A stretch of 64,000 nt of DNA. It comes from Flaccisagitta enflata (taxonomy: Eukaryota; Chaetognatha; Sagittoidea; Aphragmophora). Shown here piece after piece: positions 50,019-61,869 of the stretch. Below the pieces are notes generated by a model, which was given only the letters and a program-made list of their open reading frames with translations, was not told the origin of the DNA and did no database searches. The stretch spans positions 26,784,001 to 26,848,000 of the forward strand of contig OZ231128.1 of NCBI GenBank assembly GCA_965153355.1, written 5' to 3'. Each line of letters starts with the position of its first letter. The first letter of the stretch is position 1. Both the position numbers and the translations under genes were made by a program.

Positions 50019-50599
50019 CTTGAAAATAGACGGCTAATTTTGTGTGGGTGGAATTGATGATTCTATAAATATAAGCATGCTTCAAATGTTGATGATGTGA
50101 CCAAAAAGCGATGCATGTCAGTCAGGATATTGGATTATGTTTATGTATGGTAATTAGGGACTAACCCAAGGTGAAAGGAAGAAGCAAATCAGGTAAGATT
50201 AGGGGCTGACACGCCAAGAATGCTTGTCGCGGGTGTGTACGAAGTCCTTTGGATGATTCGATCAACGAATGGATTAACGATTATCGATGATATTCGTAAA
50301 CGGTGCGCGACGCGACGATAACTGTATTGACATTTGACGCCGACGGCGTAAGAGCGGAAAGACATACACGAACCACTGAGCGATATGAGATTTTCAGATA
50401 AAACAAACAAAGTGTTACGGTGCCATAACCCATAAGTAACATCAACATCGCTGATCCACCCAACTGTGGTTCTGAAACCGTCACGCTTTCGCCGATACGC
50501 CATCTACCCCGGATTTAATGCTTACCCCGACAACCCCAGACTGCCATCTCACCACAAGATCAAGACACCACCATACCAGACATCAACATCACCACATCA

Positions 50600-51084
50600 C
50601 ACCCTCGATTATCGGTGGAAATACAATGGAAGACTCCATAAATGCAGTTGTTAATTTCTGGTCATAGGGTCAAATCAGAGTTCCATGAAACAATTTTAGT
50701 TTTCCTTCACAACATCAAAAATAGCAATTCAGAGCAAATGTAATTAACAAACGCACCAGCAGACAGACCGACCAATGTAATGACAAACTACTGAAAAAAA
50801 AACCTCCTAAAAAGTTGTAAAAATGCTATTCAGAGCAAGTTTGGGTTTCGCATTGCGTCTCGTTACGTGATAAAATGCTTGATTTCTGGAAGCGATAGAA
50901 CCTTACAGACACAGAAGCATTTCATGACGTTTTAACTTTAAAAAAGCTGCCAGAGATAAATTCTGCTTGAAGAAGGAACTTGTAACCAAAAAACTACCAA
51001 ATAAGATAAAAACACAACCGCATGGATGGAGTTTTTGCCGTACTTTATTCTATTTCCAAAAAAAAGCCAAATTGAGGAGCGTGA
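50600..51084. other. Right-arm-only segment, no gene seen
   Basis: About 485 bp that interrupts homology with left 955-1,040. It holds a short GACAGACCGACC motif but no clear termini. Confidence 0.5.
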
Positions 51085-51567
51085 TCACAACATCACCTCA
51101 CCACACGTCACATGGGTGTACGGGGAAGGACGTCAGGGACGTCGGCCGACGTCCCTGTTTGTCGGACTTACACCCCTGATGGACTTAAACTCATGTAGAA
51201 AAAGAAGGCAAAGAAGGAAAAAAAATGTAAGAAAAAGAAAACAGAAGGAGAAAAAGACTATTCAGGGGAAGAATGAGAGAGAAAGTGTCTATTTCTAACA
51301 AATTAAGCTGTCATGTCTTGCATGAGAGGGTAATTCAAGATTTGAAAAAGAATGAACAAGTGGTAAAGCCTGTCGGGCTTGAAGCTCTGTCGGACTTAAA
51401 ACTGGTTTCCGACGGCCCTTTGAGATTCCGTGCCATACACTTATGCCACACGATCCCATTTCATGGCTACCAGCTTTTTAAACCTCGTTGGGGTTAATTA
51501 CTTAAACGTAAGTGAGTGAAAACGCATCTGGGAGGAGTTAATATGTGAAACTCACTTTTTTTTCGTT

Positions 51568-51683
<116 letters not shown>

Positions 51684-51935
51684 TGCGCAAGTAATTTAGC
51701 AAAAGGATGGACACAAACAGTCAGCCAAATCACCTGAGACAGAAAAGGACAGAAAGTTTGACAGACTGCATCAGTCAGGGAGCTCTTATATGATTATGAG
51801 TAATCGAGGAAACCCTATGACGATGGAAAAGAGAGAAAGGCATCTCGCGCGCGCGTGTGTGTGTGTGTGTGTGTGGGAGAGAGATATGAGAAGAAAAGAA
51901 GATTATACGAGTTGAAACGACTAGAGGAAGTGAAA

Positions 51936-52315
51936 AGCCGTCGAGTGGATTTCATCAAGTCGAGTAATGAATCATCTCTGAGCTGTCCTTTTAAGATGGC
52001 GAAGTGGGGGGGGGGGGGAGAGTTCATTGTGATCTTTTTTTTTATGCTTTTAAATTCTATTCTTAAAATTCATTGATAAGTTAAGATTTTTTTCTCTCGT
52101 TCATTTCGTAATTGATTTAACAGATTAATATGGAATACTTTTCAAGAGCAGATATGATCAAATTACAATCAAGAAACGGATTAATGAATGATTAAAGAAA
52201 ATTAAAAGTAAAAAGAAAGAAAGAGAGAAGGGAGGAATGAAGGAAAGAGGAGGATAATGAAGGAACGAAGGGAGAAAGGAATTAAGGAAAAGAAGGAAGG
52301 CAGGCAGAAAGAAAA
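51936..52315. other. Outer flank of the palindrome, no gene seen
   Basis: Homology with the left arm stops at about 51,935 (GAGGAAGTGAAA). Sequence beyond is unrelated to positions 1-151. Confidence 0.55.
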
Positions 52316-52390
52316 GAAGGAAGGAAAGAAGGAAGGAAGGAAGGAAGGGAGGAAGGAAGGAAGGAAGGAAGGAAGGAAGGAAGGAAGGAG
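52316..52390. repeat. (GAAG)n tetranucleotide
   Basis: AAGG units with degenerate leading copies from about 52,200. Confidence 0.93.
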
Positions 52391-53029
52391 CTACGTGTAT
52401 GCCATTGGCATTGTCAATTACTGAGTTAGAGCACAAACGCACAGACGCACAGACGCACAAACGCACAGACGCAAACACACACAGACATGAAGTCTACGCC
52501 ATAGAATCACAGACGGGCAATCTGAAATTTTACAAAGAACGCTGTCGTGCCATGGTGATGAATACTGGAACAAAGCCTAGCTTTGGAGCGTAGACGGAGG
52601 AGGTTAAAAATTCGCCAACCATTTTTTTTTCTTTGGTGAAAAAAAGCCGACGATGAAATTAATTGAGTTGTATTTTACTTTACTTTTTTTTTTTAAATCT
52701 TATTTTTGTTTTGTTTTGTCACTCTACTCTTCGTTTCTATTCTTTTTCTTTTTTCTTTTACTTTTTTTTTCTTTTTCTTTTTTTATCCATAATCAAAGCC
52801 GAGTGCGGCCACACTACGATCACGTGCGCCGGTAAAACGACAAAAGGAGATTGAGACTTTTATAAGACGACGCGACGTAGATTTACTCCGACCAAGAAAA
52901 AAACATGCCTGGGAAGGAAGAAAGAATGGTAAAAAGAAGGAGAGATTAGTAGAGAGTTGGGAAGAGGTGGCAGGTAGGATGCAAGAAAATAAAAATGACC
53001 AGATGTGCGACCAAAAATAAGTATCTTGC
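52391..53029. other. No gene recognised
   Basis: Unique sequence with a short ACAGACGC repeat near 52,437-52,475 and T-rich runs. Confidence 0.5.
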
Positions 53030-53096
53030 CGTTGCCCGTTGGGCACCCAGGTCAGGGGGTTAAACGCGAGAATCCTACCACTGAGCTAACCCCATC
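53030..53096 (-). pseudogene. tRNA-like relic or SINE head
   Basis: On the minus strand TGGGGTTAGCTCAGTGGTAG then GATTCTCGC matches a tRNA D-arm and A box (TTAGCTCAGTGG). The expected B box is degraded (GGTGCCCAACGGG), and the acceptor ends do not pair well. It could be a tRNA pseudogene or the head of a tRNA-derived SINE. Confidence 0.45.
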
Positions 53097-53132
53097 CCCC
53101 TTCATCACCATCATCATCATCACCATCATTAT

Positions 53133-53262
53133 TAGTGTCACCACCACCACCACCACCACCACCACCACCACCACCACCACCACCACCACCACCACCACCA
53201 CCACCACCACCACCACCACACCACAACACACCACCACCACCACCACCACCACCACCACCACC
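53133..53262. repeat. (CAC)n microsatellite
   Basis: CAC/ACC triplets with one CACACCACAACA interruption near 53,217. Confidence 0.97.
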
Positions 53263-53693
53263 CGGAGCAGCAACAACGGCAGTGGCAACAACAGCAGCAG
53301 CAACAGCATCGTCACCACGATAACGATGATTCGCGTCGTTGGTTCGTAACACCAGACCGATAGTAGCCCCTTAAGGCTAAGGTCGACTCATTACAGCCCC
53401 GAACTTGAAAAGGTGGCAGTCAAAAAGTCGTTGGGCAAACCCCAAAAAAGGCGACCTCGGAGGAAAGTCAGGAAACTGTGCCTTGACCGAGACCCGCCTT
53501 AAAGAGACAGACCTCGACTTCGGACGACAACCTTCTGTTGAGTTCCTTGATCTAAGCCATAAAACCCCTTTTCCCCATTCTATTTTGCCCGAGCCATTGC
53601 CCCGTGCCCCGTGCCATTGCCCCGTACCCCGTTGCCCAGTGACTCATTATTTTTTGTCACAACCACTCTAATTCCACTTCTTAGAGCGCGTTT
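53263..53693. other. No gene recognised
   Basis: Unique sequence with CCCCGTGCCATTG repeats near 53,598-53,635. One frame is basic (KKSLGKPQKRRPRRK) but short and not assignable. Confidence 0.45.
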
Positions 53694-53937
53694 CTTGTCA
53701 CAGACAATCGCGTTTTTTAACGGGCCTCCCGGTCGCTTGCTACGTTCGTTCGCTCTCACTGCTCACTCCGCTCACTCAGCCCGCAGCGCTCCGCTTTGCT
53801 ATGCTCACTTTGCTGACGCTCATTCACTCACTTTGCTTACTCTCTCGTGGGACAGTCGAAATTTATAAATATGTGTTCACACTGTAAATGCACACAATGG
53901 AAACAAACGTGTTTTTGGTCGTAACTAGAAACACGCC
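53694..53937. mobile_element. Family C element outside the palindrome
   Basis: GCGCGTTTCTTGTCACAGAC at the left and AACTAGAAACACGCC at the right with a CGCTCACTC core. It shows that family C is dispersed and not only arm-paired. Confidence 0.6.
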
Positions 53938-54620
53938 TTTTGTCCCTCACCAACTCCGTCTCCCTAGATTTTTCCAACAGACACTCCCACTTCCCTTAAA
54001 CGTCCCTCCGTTCATCAATGCGTCCATCTATCTGTCAAACCGTCCGTCCATCCATGCGTCCATCTGTCTGTCAAACTGTCCTTCCATCCGTACATCAGTC
54101 CGTTGTGTGCACGAGACGAGTATTGGCGAATATCAAAGTGCACCCGAAGTTTACAAAAAAGAATAGTAGGATCAGGTGGCCAATGTGGAAACGAATTGAA
54201 ACCGACCAATGAAGTCTGTATGGAGGGCAATAACTGAACGTAATGGAAGGTGATTACTGCACGAGGATGGCGCAGACGGTCAGCGGTTCTCGTTGCCTCT
54301 GATCTCAGGAAGTACTTGTGTGGATGAGGAGCTAAGAGGGGCATTGGCCCTGAAAGAACTAACGTCCTATGCTTTATGAACAAGAGGAAGGGATATGGAC
54401 ATCGAGGTCGGGGTTATAGGGTTAAAGGATAAATTTGTGCTAGGGGGATAAAATCTAGGCCTCAAGGCTGGAATTGAGGCCCCTGGGCTAGGGTTTGGGC
54501 ATCAAGGCAGGGATAAGGTCAAAGTTGACATTTGGGCCTCATGGCTTTGATGTAAGCCTCTGGCTGGGATCTTGGCTTTGAGACTGGGAGTGGGTACCGC
54601 CCTCAGTGTACCAAGAGGCT
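53938..54620. other. Diverged family B material and minisatellite
   Basis: CGTCCATCTNTCTGTCAAAC repeats (54,020-54,100), a head-like GACGGTCAGCGGTTCTCGTT (54,270), GGGGCATTGGCCCTGAAAG (54,338) and GGCCTCAAGGCTGGNATTNG units (54,455-54,580). No clean termini. Confidence 0.45.
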
Positions 54621-55634
54621 GAAATCTGGGTGAAAGTGATTTGAAATGTTCTGATCGCCTTTCACGATGGCGAGTCACCAGCCAATCGTGGCTGAAGTTT
54701 CTGAGCGTAATTGAGTCGTTTCATGTCTTAAAACATCGTTTGCGGTTGGGAGTGCAGGGCAGGGGACAAGAAAACAAGATGTTAGTACAACCCTTATTGT
54801 CGTGCTCGTGCGTCGCGGTTCGCGGGGCACTAATGTGAAAAGTGATGGCCGACCATCAATGTTAGGTTAGTTGTTGTTGTGGTTGTTGTTTCCCGGGGAG
54901 TCTTACCCGGAAGGTAGGTTGTACACGATTCGGCTTCTTTGAAAGGCTATACTGCCACCACATTGGGCTCATGCAATTTGGCCTGCCGGGGTAGTCAGAC
55001 CCAGAGGCGCCAATTCTGCGCGGCATGTAGGCGGGGGGGGGGGAGGGAGGAGTGAAGGGGAAACAGGGGAAAGAAGGAAAGAGCCGAACGCCAGATTGCT
55101 CTTGCGTAACTCTCGTTAGTAGACACGTTAATACGCACAGCGGAACAACTTTGAGTTGTTACCGAAGTCGAAATGCTGTGGCTCTATCTCAGACTTAGCC
55201 GTGTCGACTCCAAACAGCAAAATAAATGTACCGATTGGGCAAGTCCGTTAAACAGGGGGCATGAAGATTGAAGAAGTTTACGTACAGTCGTGTGCGTTTG
55301 TAAAATGCGGCAGCTTGCGCTGCATTTTTCATGCTACGCGGCCCGACAGTTACGCAAAATCGGCATCTTTGGTTAGACCAACGGACCGACCGGGGTGGCA
55401 TTACATAGGACTTGCAGGCGACATGTCAGATATGTTGCGTTTCCCACAATATCACGTTGCTTTTTCAAAAGTAACTTCAGTTAAATCCCACCGAAAGTAT
55501 TTAAAGGGACTCATAAATCTTATCTGTTATATCTGTTATGGGTGGAATTCTATAATAGTGGCGGGTCCGTTAGAGCGAGGTTTAAAAGTGCCACGCTGCC
55601 GACTCTACACCTTATACTTGCAAATTTCTTCATA
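54621..55634. other. No gene recognised
   Basis: Mostly unique. A 145-codon frame at 55,261-55,698 has no recognisable domain and overlaps a TIR element. Short family A-like GACCAACGGACCGACC at 55,377. Confidence 0.5.
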
Positions 55635-56214
55635 CTATCTAGGAAATAAGTTTAGCAGCACCTTTAAAAAGATATATCTTAATTTCTCATTAAAATAAAT
55701 AGACAAAATTTATGAGCATTTTAATTTTCTTCGAAAAATCTAAAATCTGAGCGCAATCTCGTCTCTGTGCTTCTAACCGTCTAAAGATGCCATCAGTTTG
55801 AAGTTGATCATGTATTTTAAAAAATAGCAATTTCCTTTTTTCTTTTACCCTTCTATCTTTGAAATACTCTCAAATTTTACCAAAAAATGATAGAAACATG
55901 CAGATTGCACTACTGGTTAGCTCTCTAGTTTTATGAACTCATAGATTTTTTGTCAGATTTGTAAAGAAAAGTAGCTTAATTTTGCAGCCAAAATGATGAA
56001 AATCTACTACTTTTACCACAACCACCTCCTGTAGTTGCAATAAACAAATTAAGCTCGTGGTCCTAAAATAGGATTGAAGATTGTTTTTCTCTCTTGTTCT
56101 AGTTAGTATAAATATAAAAATAACCTAAAACAATCAGGGACATGTGTCTTGAGCCTATGAGGGGGGGAAACATATCATCAACCTAAAGTGCTGCTAAACT
56201 TTTTTCCTAGATAG
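55635..56214. mobile_element. 580-bp TIR element, TA target duplication
   Basis: CTATCTAGGAAATAAG then TTTAGCAGCAC at the left is the inverse of GTGCTGCTAAACTTTTTTCC then TAGATAG at the right (about 30 bp). TA flanks both ends. The interior is AT-rich without a transposase. Superfamily is uncertain; the TA duplication fits Tc1/mariner-type. Confidence 0.65.
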
Positions 56215-56342
56215 TAGCGGGAATGTGATGAGCTAATAACAAGCGAAAAAAAGAGGGAACTTCATCCATGTCCACTCAACATTTTCCGTCACAATCCGAA
56301 ATCTCGGAAACGTTTCATATGTATGAAGGCAATGGCTGTCAT

Positions 56343-56344
<2 letters not shown>

Positions 56345-56384
<40 letters not shown>
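56345..56384. repeat. (CT)n microsatellite
   Basis: About 40 bp CT. Confidence 0.95.
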
Positions 56385-56386
<2 letters not shown>

Positions 56387-56703
56387 GTGCTTCTTTCGGT
56401 CAGCGGACCCTAATATCAACCCCAAAGCCAAACTTGGCTTAAAGTAACAACATCTCAGTTCTTACTGAGAACTTCTGTTTCGTTCCAGAGATGGGTAGAT
56501 TGTATGTTATGATGATGATCTTTGGATCTATTACTTCATGTGTTCATTGAACGGCATTGTCAATAAAAGAGTTAAATCTTAAGTTCTTGGGCATAAGTGT
56601 TAGTGAATTATCCAACACAAATTGGCAACATTTCCCATCAATATCTGAGAATCAGAAAGAAATTAAAGAAGGCCAATTCCATTTTGGATTTAATCCTTTT
56701 TTG

Positions 56704-57425
56704 TGCAGCGGCCCCGAAGGGGACGAAGTCCTGTAGAACACAGGGGGAATCTGTCCGTCCGTACGTCTGTCCGTACGTCCCCCCCCCCTGCCCCACCCTC
56801 GGCTTTGTCTCCTTTGGGGCCCAAATCCAAACTGTATGGAACAAATCCGAGCAAAATGGTCCAAATCCGCCAAAAATTGGCCAAATCCAGGCAAGATGGC
56901 CTAAGACTTGGTAAAATGGGCCTTATCTGGCTAGAAAACCTGAATTCTGGCCTGAGTTCTATCATCTTGGCCCCTTAAACTTAGATTCTGGCTCCAAAAA
57001 CCCACATCCAAGCCTTAGAGACCCAGATCCTGACCTTTGGGACCCAGATTCTGACCTCCAAGACCTAGGTGCTGGCCTAAAAGACCTAAATCCTAGCCTT
57101 AGAGGACCAAATCCTGACCTCAGAAACTGAAATCCTTGCCTCTGAGACCAAGAAATTGGTCTCTGAGACCCAGATTCTAGCCTTAGAGACCCAGATCCTG
57201 GCCTGCTCCTGCCTCAACAACCTACAAACTATACAAAAATGGCAAGGGTATCATTGTCCATATTCTGCCTTTTGTCAGTTCTCCTTGGTATTCAATGAAA
57301 ATTTGAATAACAGGGCATCCTGGACAGAAGGAAGGCAAACAGGACGGACGGACGGAAGAACGGATGGACGGACGGACAGATTCCCTGTGTTCTACAGGAC
57401 TTTGTCCCCTTCGGGGCTGCTGCCC
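56704..57425. mobile_element. Family B TIR element
   Basis: GCAGCGGCCCCGAAGGGG-ACGAAGTCC at the left and CTTCGGGGCTGCTGCCC at the right. The core has CCCAAATCC-type repeats, then CCTNAGAGACCCAGATCCTG units (57,000-57,200), then GGACGGACGG. A reversed head follows to about 57,500. Confidence 0.7.
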
Positions 57426-57500
57426 TGCTCCCTCTCAACCTTCATCACTTCCTACTCAAGCAGGGCACGGGTACCGCTGACCACTTACTGCCTTTGGGCT

Positions 57501-58044
57501 GCTATTAATTCTTCTCATTCTTTGTGATTTTACTTTGCTAGCAACAAGACGCCTTTCAACTTTTCTTTAATTCAGTATCGGCAATAACTAAATTCTTAAT
57601 ACAGCACGGGGTATTTTTGGAGGAAACCCTGCCGCTCAAATCAACATCATGAAAATCAATGCTTGATATACAAATAATGTGAAAAAGAGTGCCAGAGACC
57701 AATCAAGTGCCTCTGATCTAACATTTTTTCCTTCGCTTCGACATTGCCGCCTTGTCTTTCTCGTTGTATGACCTGAAGGGTGCTTTGGAACTTAAGCCGA
57801 GGAGGTCAAAGGTCGAAAAAACCGGAGCGCGATAATCGTCATCTGACTTCACTGGGCCACCGCCTTATTCTTTTTCTCGCACTTTGGAACAGTTTTATTT
57901 CAGATTAGCCAAAAGATGATTGTTACTGCACCAGTTTTGTAGCTAAAATAGCAAAAAAGATGGACAATTCCTGTTATTTCTTTCTGTTTTCTATACATTC
58001 ATGTTTTTTTCCTCATTTCTTCTTTACACTTTGTTTTTCTTTTT
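57501..58044. other. No gene recognised
   Basis: Unique sequence with no supported ORF, RNA or element end. Confidence 0.5.
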
Positions 58045-58335
58045 GGGCGTGTATATAGTTGAGCATCCCCCCTCCCCCATGGGGAGAAATAAAACCAAAG
58101 GGTTTAGAGATTGGAAAAAAATCCAAAGCTTGAAAAAAAGAAAAAAAGATTTTTGAAGATTAAACACTTTTGGTTGTGCCAAAAGGTAAAATCTAATTAC
58201 TACAATACTATTTAACACTATTAAAACCTATAATATACTGTTTATTGCTTTGTGAGGAAAAATATCATAGATTTTGTAAAATCAAAGGCAGGGGGGGGAA
58301 TAAAATCAAAAGCCGCTCAATTATATACACCCCTG
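58045..58335. mobile_element. Family D element
   Basis: GGGCGTGTATATAGTTGAGC at the left is the near inverse of GCTCAATTATATACACCCCT at the right. Interior AATAAAATCAAAG and ACTACAATACTATTTAACAC blocks match 17,195-17,503. Confidence 0.65.
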
Positions 58336-58560
58336 ATTTTTTTTTCTCCCTTAAGAAGTGAGTCCGAAATGATTTAAAAAGATACAAACATTACTTAGTT
58401 GCTCATGTCGATTTTGCAAAACAAACTGGTAGTATGTCGATACAGCCATTTTTGTCCCAACGATACACTACTCACATGAAAAGTCATTTTTCCCCATGAG
58501 TGCAACAATCTCCCTTTCTATCGCCCCGGCACAACCCAGACTATGAAATGGCAATTTTCC

Positions 58561-58628
58561 TCCCTGCCACCACTGTGTTATATCACTGTGTTATATCACA
58601 CTGTGTTATATCACGGTGTTATATCACA
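58561..58628. repeat. TGTGTTATATCAC tandem repeat
   Basis: Four copies of a 13-18-bp unit. Confidence 0.8.
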
Positions 58629-58897
58629 TCCAAATCATCATTTCTCTTGTACTACCTCTCTCCTTTTCTCTTTATTTTCGACATTATTATTATCCTTTTT
58701 TTTCTTTTTGCATCTGTCAAACAAAAAGCATTTGATTTTTTTCTCGTTTGCTTCATATTTTCTCTTGGCATTGTTTTTGTTTTCACATCTAATGCCAAAT
58801 TTTTTTTTTCACCAACACCATCTCTTTCTTTTTTTATCATTCAAGTTTTTTTCTAATACTTCTCGTTTCCTACTTGATAATCTGTTGTCATTTTTTG

Positions 58898-58927
58898 TTG
58901 TTGTTGTTGTTGTTGTTGTGGTTGTGG

Positions 58928-58991
<64 letters not shown>

Positions 58992-59052
58992 TGGTTTGTT
59001 TATGTTTTCCATTTTTTTGTTTATTATTCGAGATAGTTATGCGAGTGTAAGT

Positions 59053-59096
<44 letters not shown>

Positions 59097-59102
59097 AAAC
59101 AA

Positions 59103-59173
<71 letters not shown>

Positions 59174-59174
59174 G

Positions 59175-59205
<31 letters not shown>
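58898..59205. repeat. (GTT)n facing (CAA)n, potential long hairpin
   Basis: GTT at 58,898-58,987 and its complement CAA at 59,055-59,205 are separated by about 67 bp, so one strand can fold into a stem of up to about 90 bp. Confidence 0.93.
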
Positions 59206-59756
59206 AACAAACACGGATTGTTGAAATGTGAGCCAGAAAAAAAAATGAGGTCTGAATTTTTCATGAGGTCAATCCTCTCGCTTCTATTTCTTCAGATTCG
59301 ACTCAGCGCCCAGAAGAAGTCAATCGAGGGTTGAAAATGGCACCAATTTCAAGACTTGCCTCACTTTTCCTTTTTCTTTCCTTCTTTCTTTTTTCCACTT
59401 TTTTTTCTAGTTTATTTTTCCATTATTTTCTTTTATTTTTCCTTTTTCTTTCGATCTCTCATTCTTTCTTTCTTCATCAAGACTTTGTGTTCTTCTGTTC
59501 TTTTTTATCCTTCTAGAAAAGTTTTGCTGAGAGTATCCCTCACATAGACAAATTAACTTCTAATTCTTGTAATCATGTTGTCATGTTTAGTGTTGTCATT
59601 TTACTTATTGTTGATAAATACATCAATTCCTACTGCAAAGTGCAAATGTGTCGATTGGTACAGGGGGAAGTAAAAGTAAGTGACGGTGTTCGTGGTGAAA
59701 AATGAACTGATGCATGGTTACATTTTGATTTTGATTGACATGTCCATCTTTCGTCT
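59206..59756. other. No gene recognised
   Basis: T-rich unique sequence. Hydrophobic-looking frames here come from TTTC/CTTT composition. Confidence 0.5.
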
Positions 59757-59835
59757 CTCTTCCTTCCTTCCTTCCTTCCTTCCTTCCTTCCTTCCTTCCT
59801 TCCTTCCTTCCTTCCTTCCTTCCTTCCTCCCTTCC
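59757..59835. repeat. (TTCC)n tetranucleotide
   Basis: About 75 bp CCTT units. Confidence 0.96.
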
Positions 59836-60346
59836 TTCCTTCTTTCTTTCTTCTTTTCTCTCTTACTTTCTTTCTTCTTTTTTCTATCTTGCTTCAGTAT
59901 CTCATCAGGTTGTTTTTTCCTTCTTGTTTTCTTTTCTTTCAATCAGTTTTTCTAACTTGTTTTCAATTCTGCCTTCTCCCTTTTTGGCAGCGCCCTCGGA
60001 AGGACAAACAGGTGTTAAATCGGAACTTAGGCCTCATACCAACGAATTCAGCTCCTACACTGAATTGAGGGCCTCTACACTACTTGGGAAGCTCAAGGTT
60101 AGCCTGGCACTGACTGACTTGGATGTCTGAATTGGATGTCTTACACTCTGAGTCTAGCTAGAAAAAAGACTGCAACAGTATTTTTGAATATTTCTTTACT
60201 TTTATGTTTTGTACATTCAAAATATGTGAAATCACCTTTGCGCAAGTACTAGGAATCCCTCTCTTGAACCTCTTTTCTAGCTCACTTTGCTGAGCAAGCC
60301 AACTCCAGGTCCCTACTGAAATTTTCACTTTTTCTGTCTCTGTCTT

Positions 60347-60405
<59 letters not shown>

Positions 60406-61059
60406 GCTTTTCACTCCAGATTCCGAGTTTTCTGCTTGAATTTTCCCGCTCAGCTCGAATAATTTTTTGGCAAAAAATCGCTTGGAAAGTGGAATAAAGG
60501 AAAATGACAAGCGAGTCGGAGTTTGCATGTTTTTGGCGACGATGATGATAGGGTATGTGGTTGTGGACTCGGTGGGGGTAAAACCGGTGGGTATTTAGCT
60601 TGGGTGGCGATGGAGGTATCTGAAATGGGTGACCATGGCCCAGGCGTTGGATTAGATCTATGAGGGTGGGGTATATGAATAAACGGTGAGGGTATTTTTC
60701 TATGGTTAGGGTATGGACAAACAGGGACACAGAGTATGGATAAAGGGTGGGAGTTGGAAAAAGCTAGAAGGGGTTTTGAATAAAATGAGCCATCCTCTGT
60801 TAAACTACAGACCACAAAGTACAAAAAAACACGTTTCTCTGTTAAATCTAGCATCATCAAAGAGAATTAAGGAAGAAAACCCGAGAGATTTTTGGTGGGA
60901 TTTATTTCTCGTTGTACTTTCATTCACTCGGGTCCCAATTTTACAAAACAAAAAAGAAAAAGAAAAAAAAAGGCGAACTGGCTAAGTTTAGGCCAATAGT
61001 GCGCCTCGTTGATTGAAAAAGAATGAATGAATGAATTAAAAATACTATAATGATAAATG

Positions 61060-61062
<3 letters not shown>
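59836..61062. other. No gene recognised; short (CT)n inside
   Basis: Contains CT at 60,349-60,403 and an A2-like GGCTAAGTTTAGGCCAATAG at about 60,980. A family B-like GGCAGCGCCCTCGGAAGG is at 59,985. Confidence 0.5.
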
Positions 61063-61154
<92 letters not shown>

Positions 61155-61162
61155 CAATCAAT
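61063..61162. repeat. (CAAT)n tetranucleotide
   Basis: About 100 bp of CAAT with one TAAAT interruption near 61,137. Confidence 0.97.
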
Positions 61163-61224
61163 GCTTCATTGTGTAAAGGCGTACATTCTAACATTGTCAA
61201 ATGTTGATGTAATCATAACTGGCC

Positions 61225-61536
61225 GTTTTTCGCGACTTTCGCGAAAGAGTTACCGATCGACCGACCGACCAACCGACAGACCGATGGACGAAAATGACCG
61301 GTTTTCGACGCGCATAAAAAGAAACAAGTGACGCGGGATCACAATATCGTTCCGGACGGGTGGGCAGGGGTCTCACCCCACATCCAACCCCCTCCCACAC
61401 ACACAGACACAATAACAACTGGAGCATTGTAAGAGCGCGTTTTATGCATTTTCAACTCAAGTGTGACGGACCAACGAATGGACCAACGGACGGAAACAGC
61501 CTCTTATAGAGTTGCGTGCCCGCAACTAAAAAGAAA
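61225..61536 (+). mobile_element. Family A elements
   Basis: A first decayed copy has a GACCGACCGACC core (61,255-61,290). A second has a GGACGGGTGGGCAGGGG 5' part (61,352), a GACCAACGGACGG core, and the hairpin AGTTGCG-TGCC-CGCAACT followed by AAAAA (about 61,510-61,532). Confidence 0.6.
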
Positions 61537-61869
61537 AGAACTGAGCAAAAAGAAATATCTACAAAATGGAGAGAATCCAGAGTTAATTTGGCATTTCCCA
61601 AAGTGGAGATTACACGGCATCAGGTGTCACAAGAAAGACGAAGCTATCGGTTTCTCATCGGTTTCTCTTCGGTGTACAGGCTTAAAGCTGAAGAGACAAA
61701 TAAATCGGATTTCTCCCCCATTAGCGCGCTGCGAAGAGGAGAGCTCTTTGAAAATTCAAGCCCGACACGAGTCAAGATGTGCCAGACTGGTATTGTCATG
61801 CCAATATCGATGTCTCGCGAACAGGCCTCAATAATAGTAATCATATGTTAAATAGTCGCAAAAGCGTTA

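Noticed and set aside
55261-55698. 145-codon plus-strand ORF
   Set aside because: No recognisable domain, and its 3' part overlaps the left TIR of the element at 55,635-56,214.
61463-61851. Overlapping 110-120-codon ORFs
   Set aside because: They start inside a family A element, overlap in two frames and show no domain.
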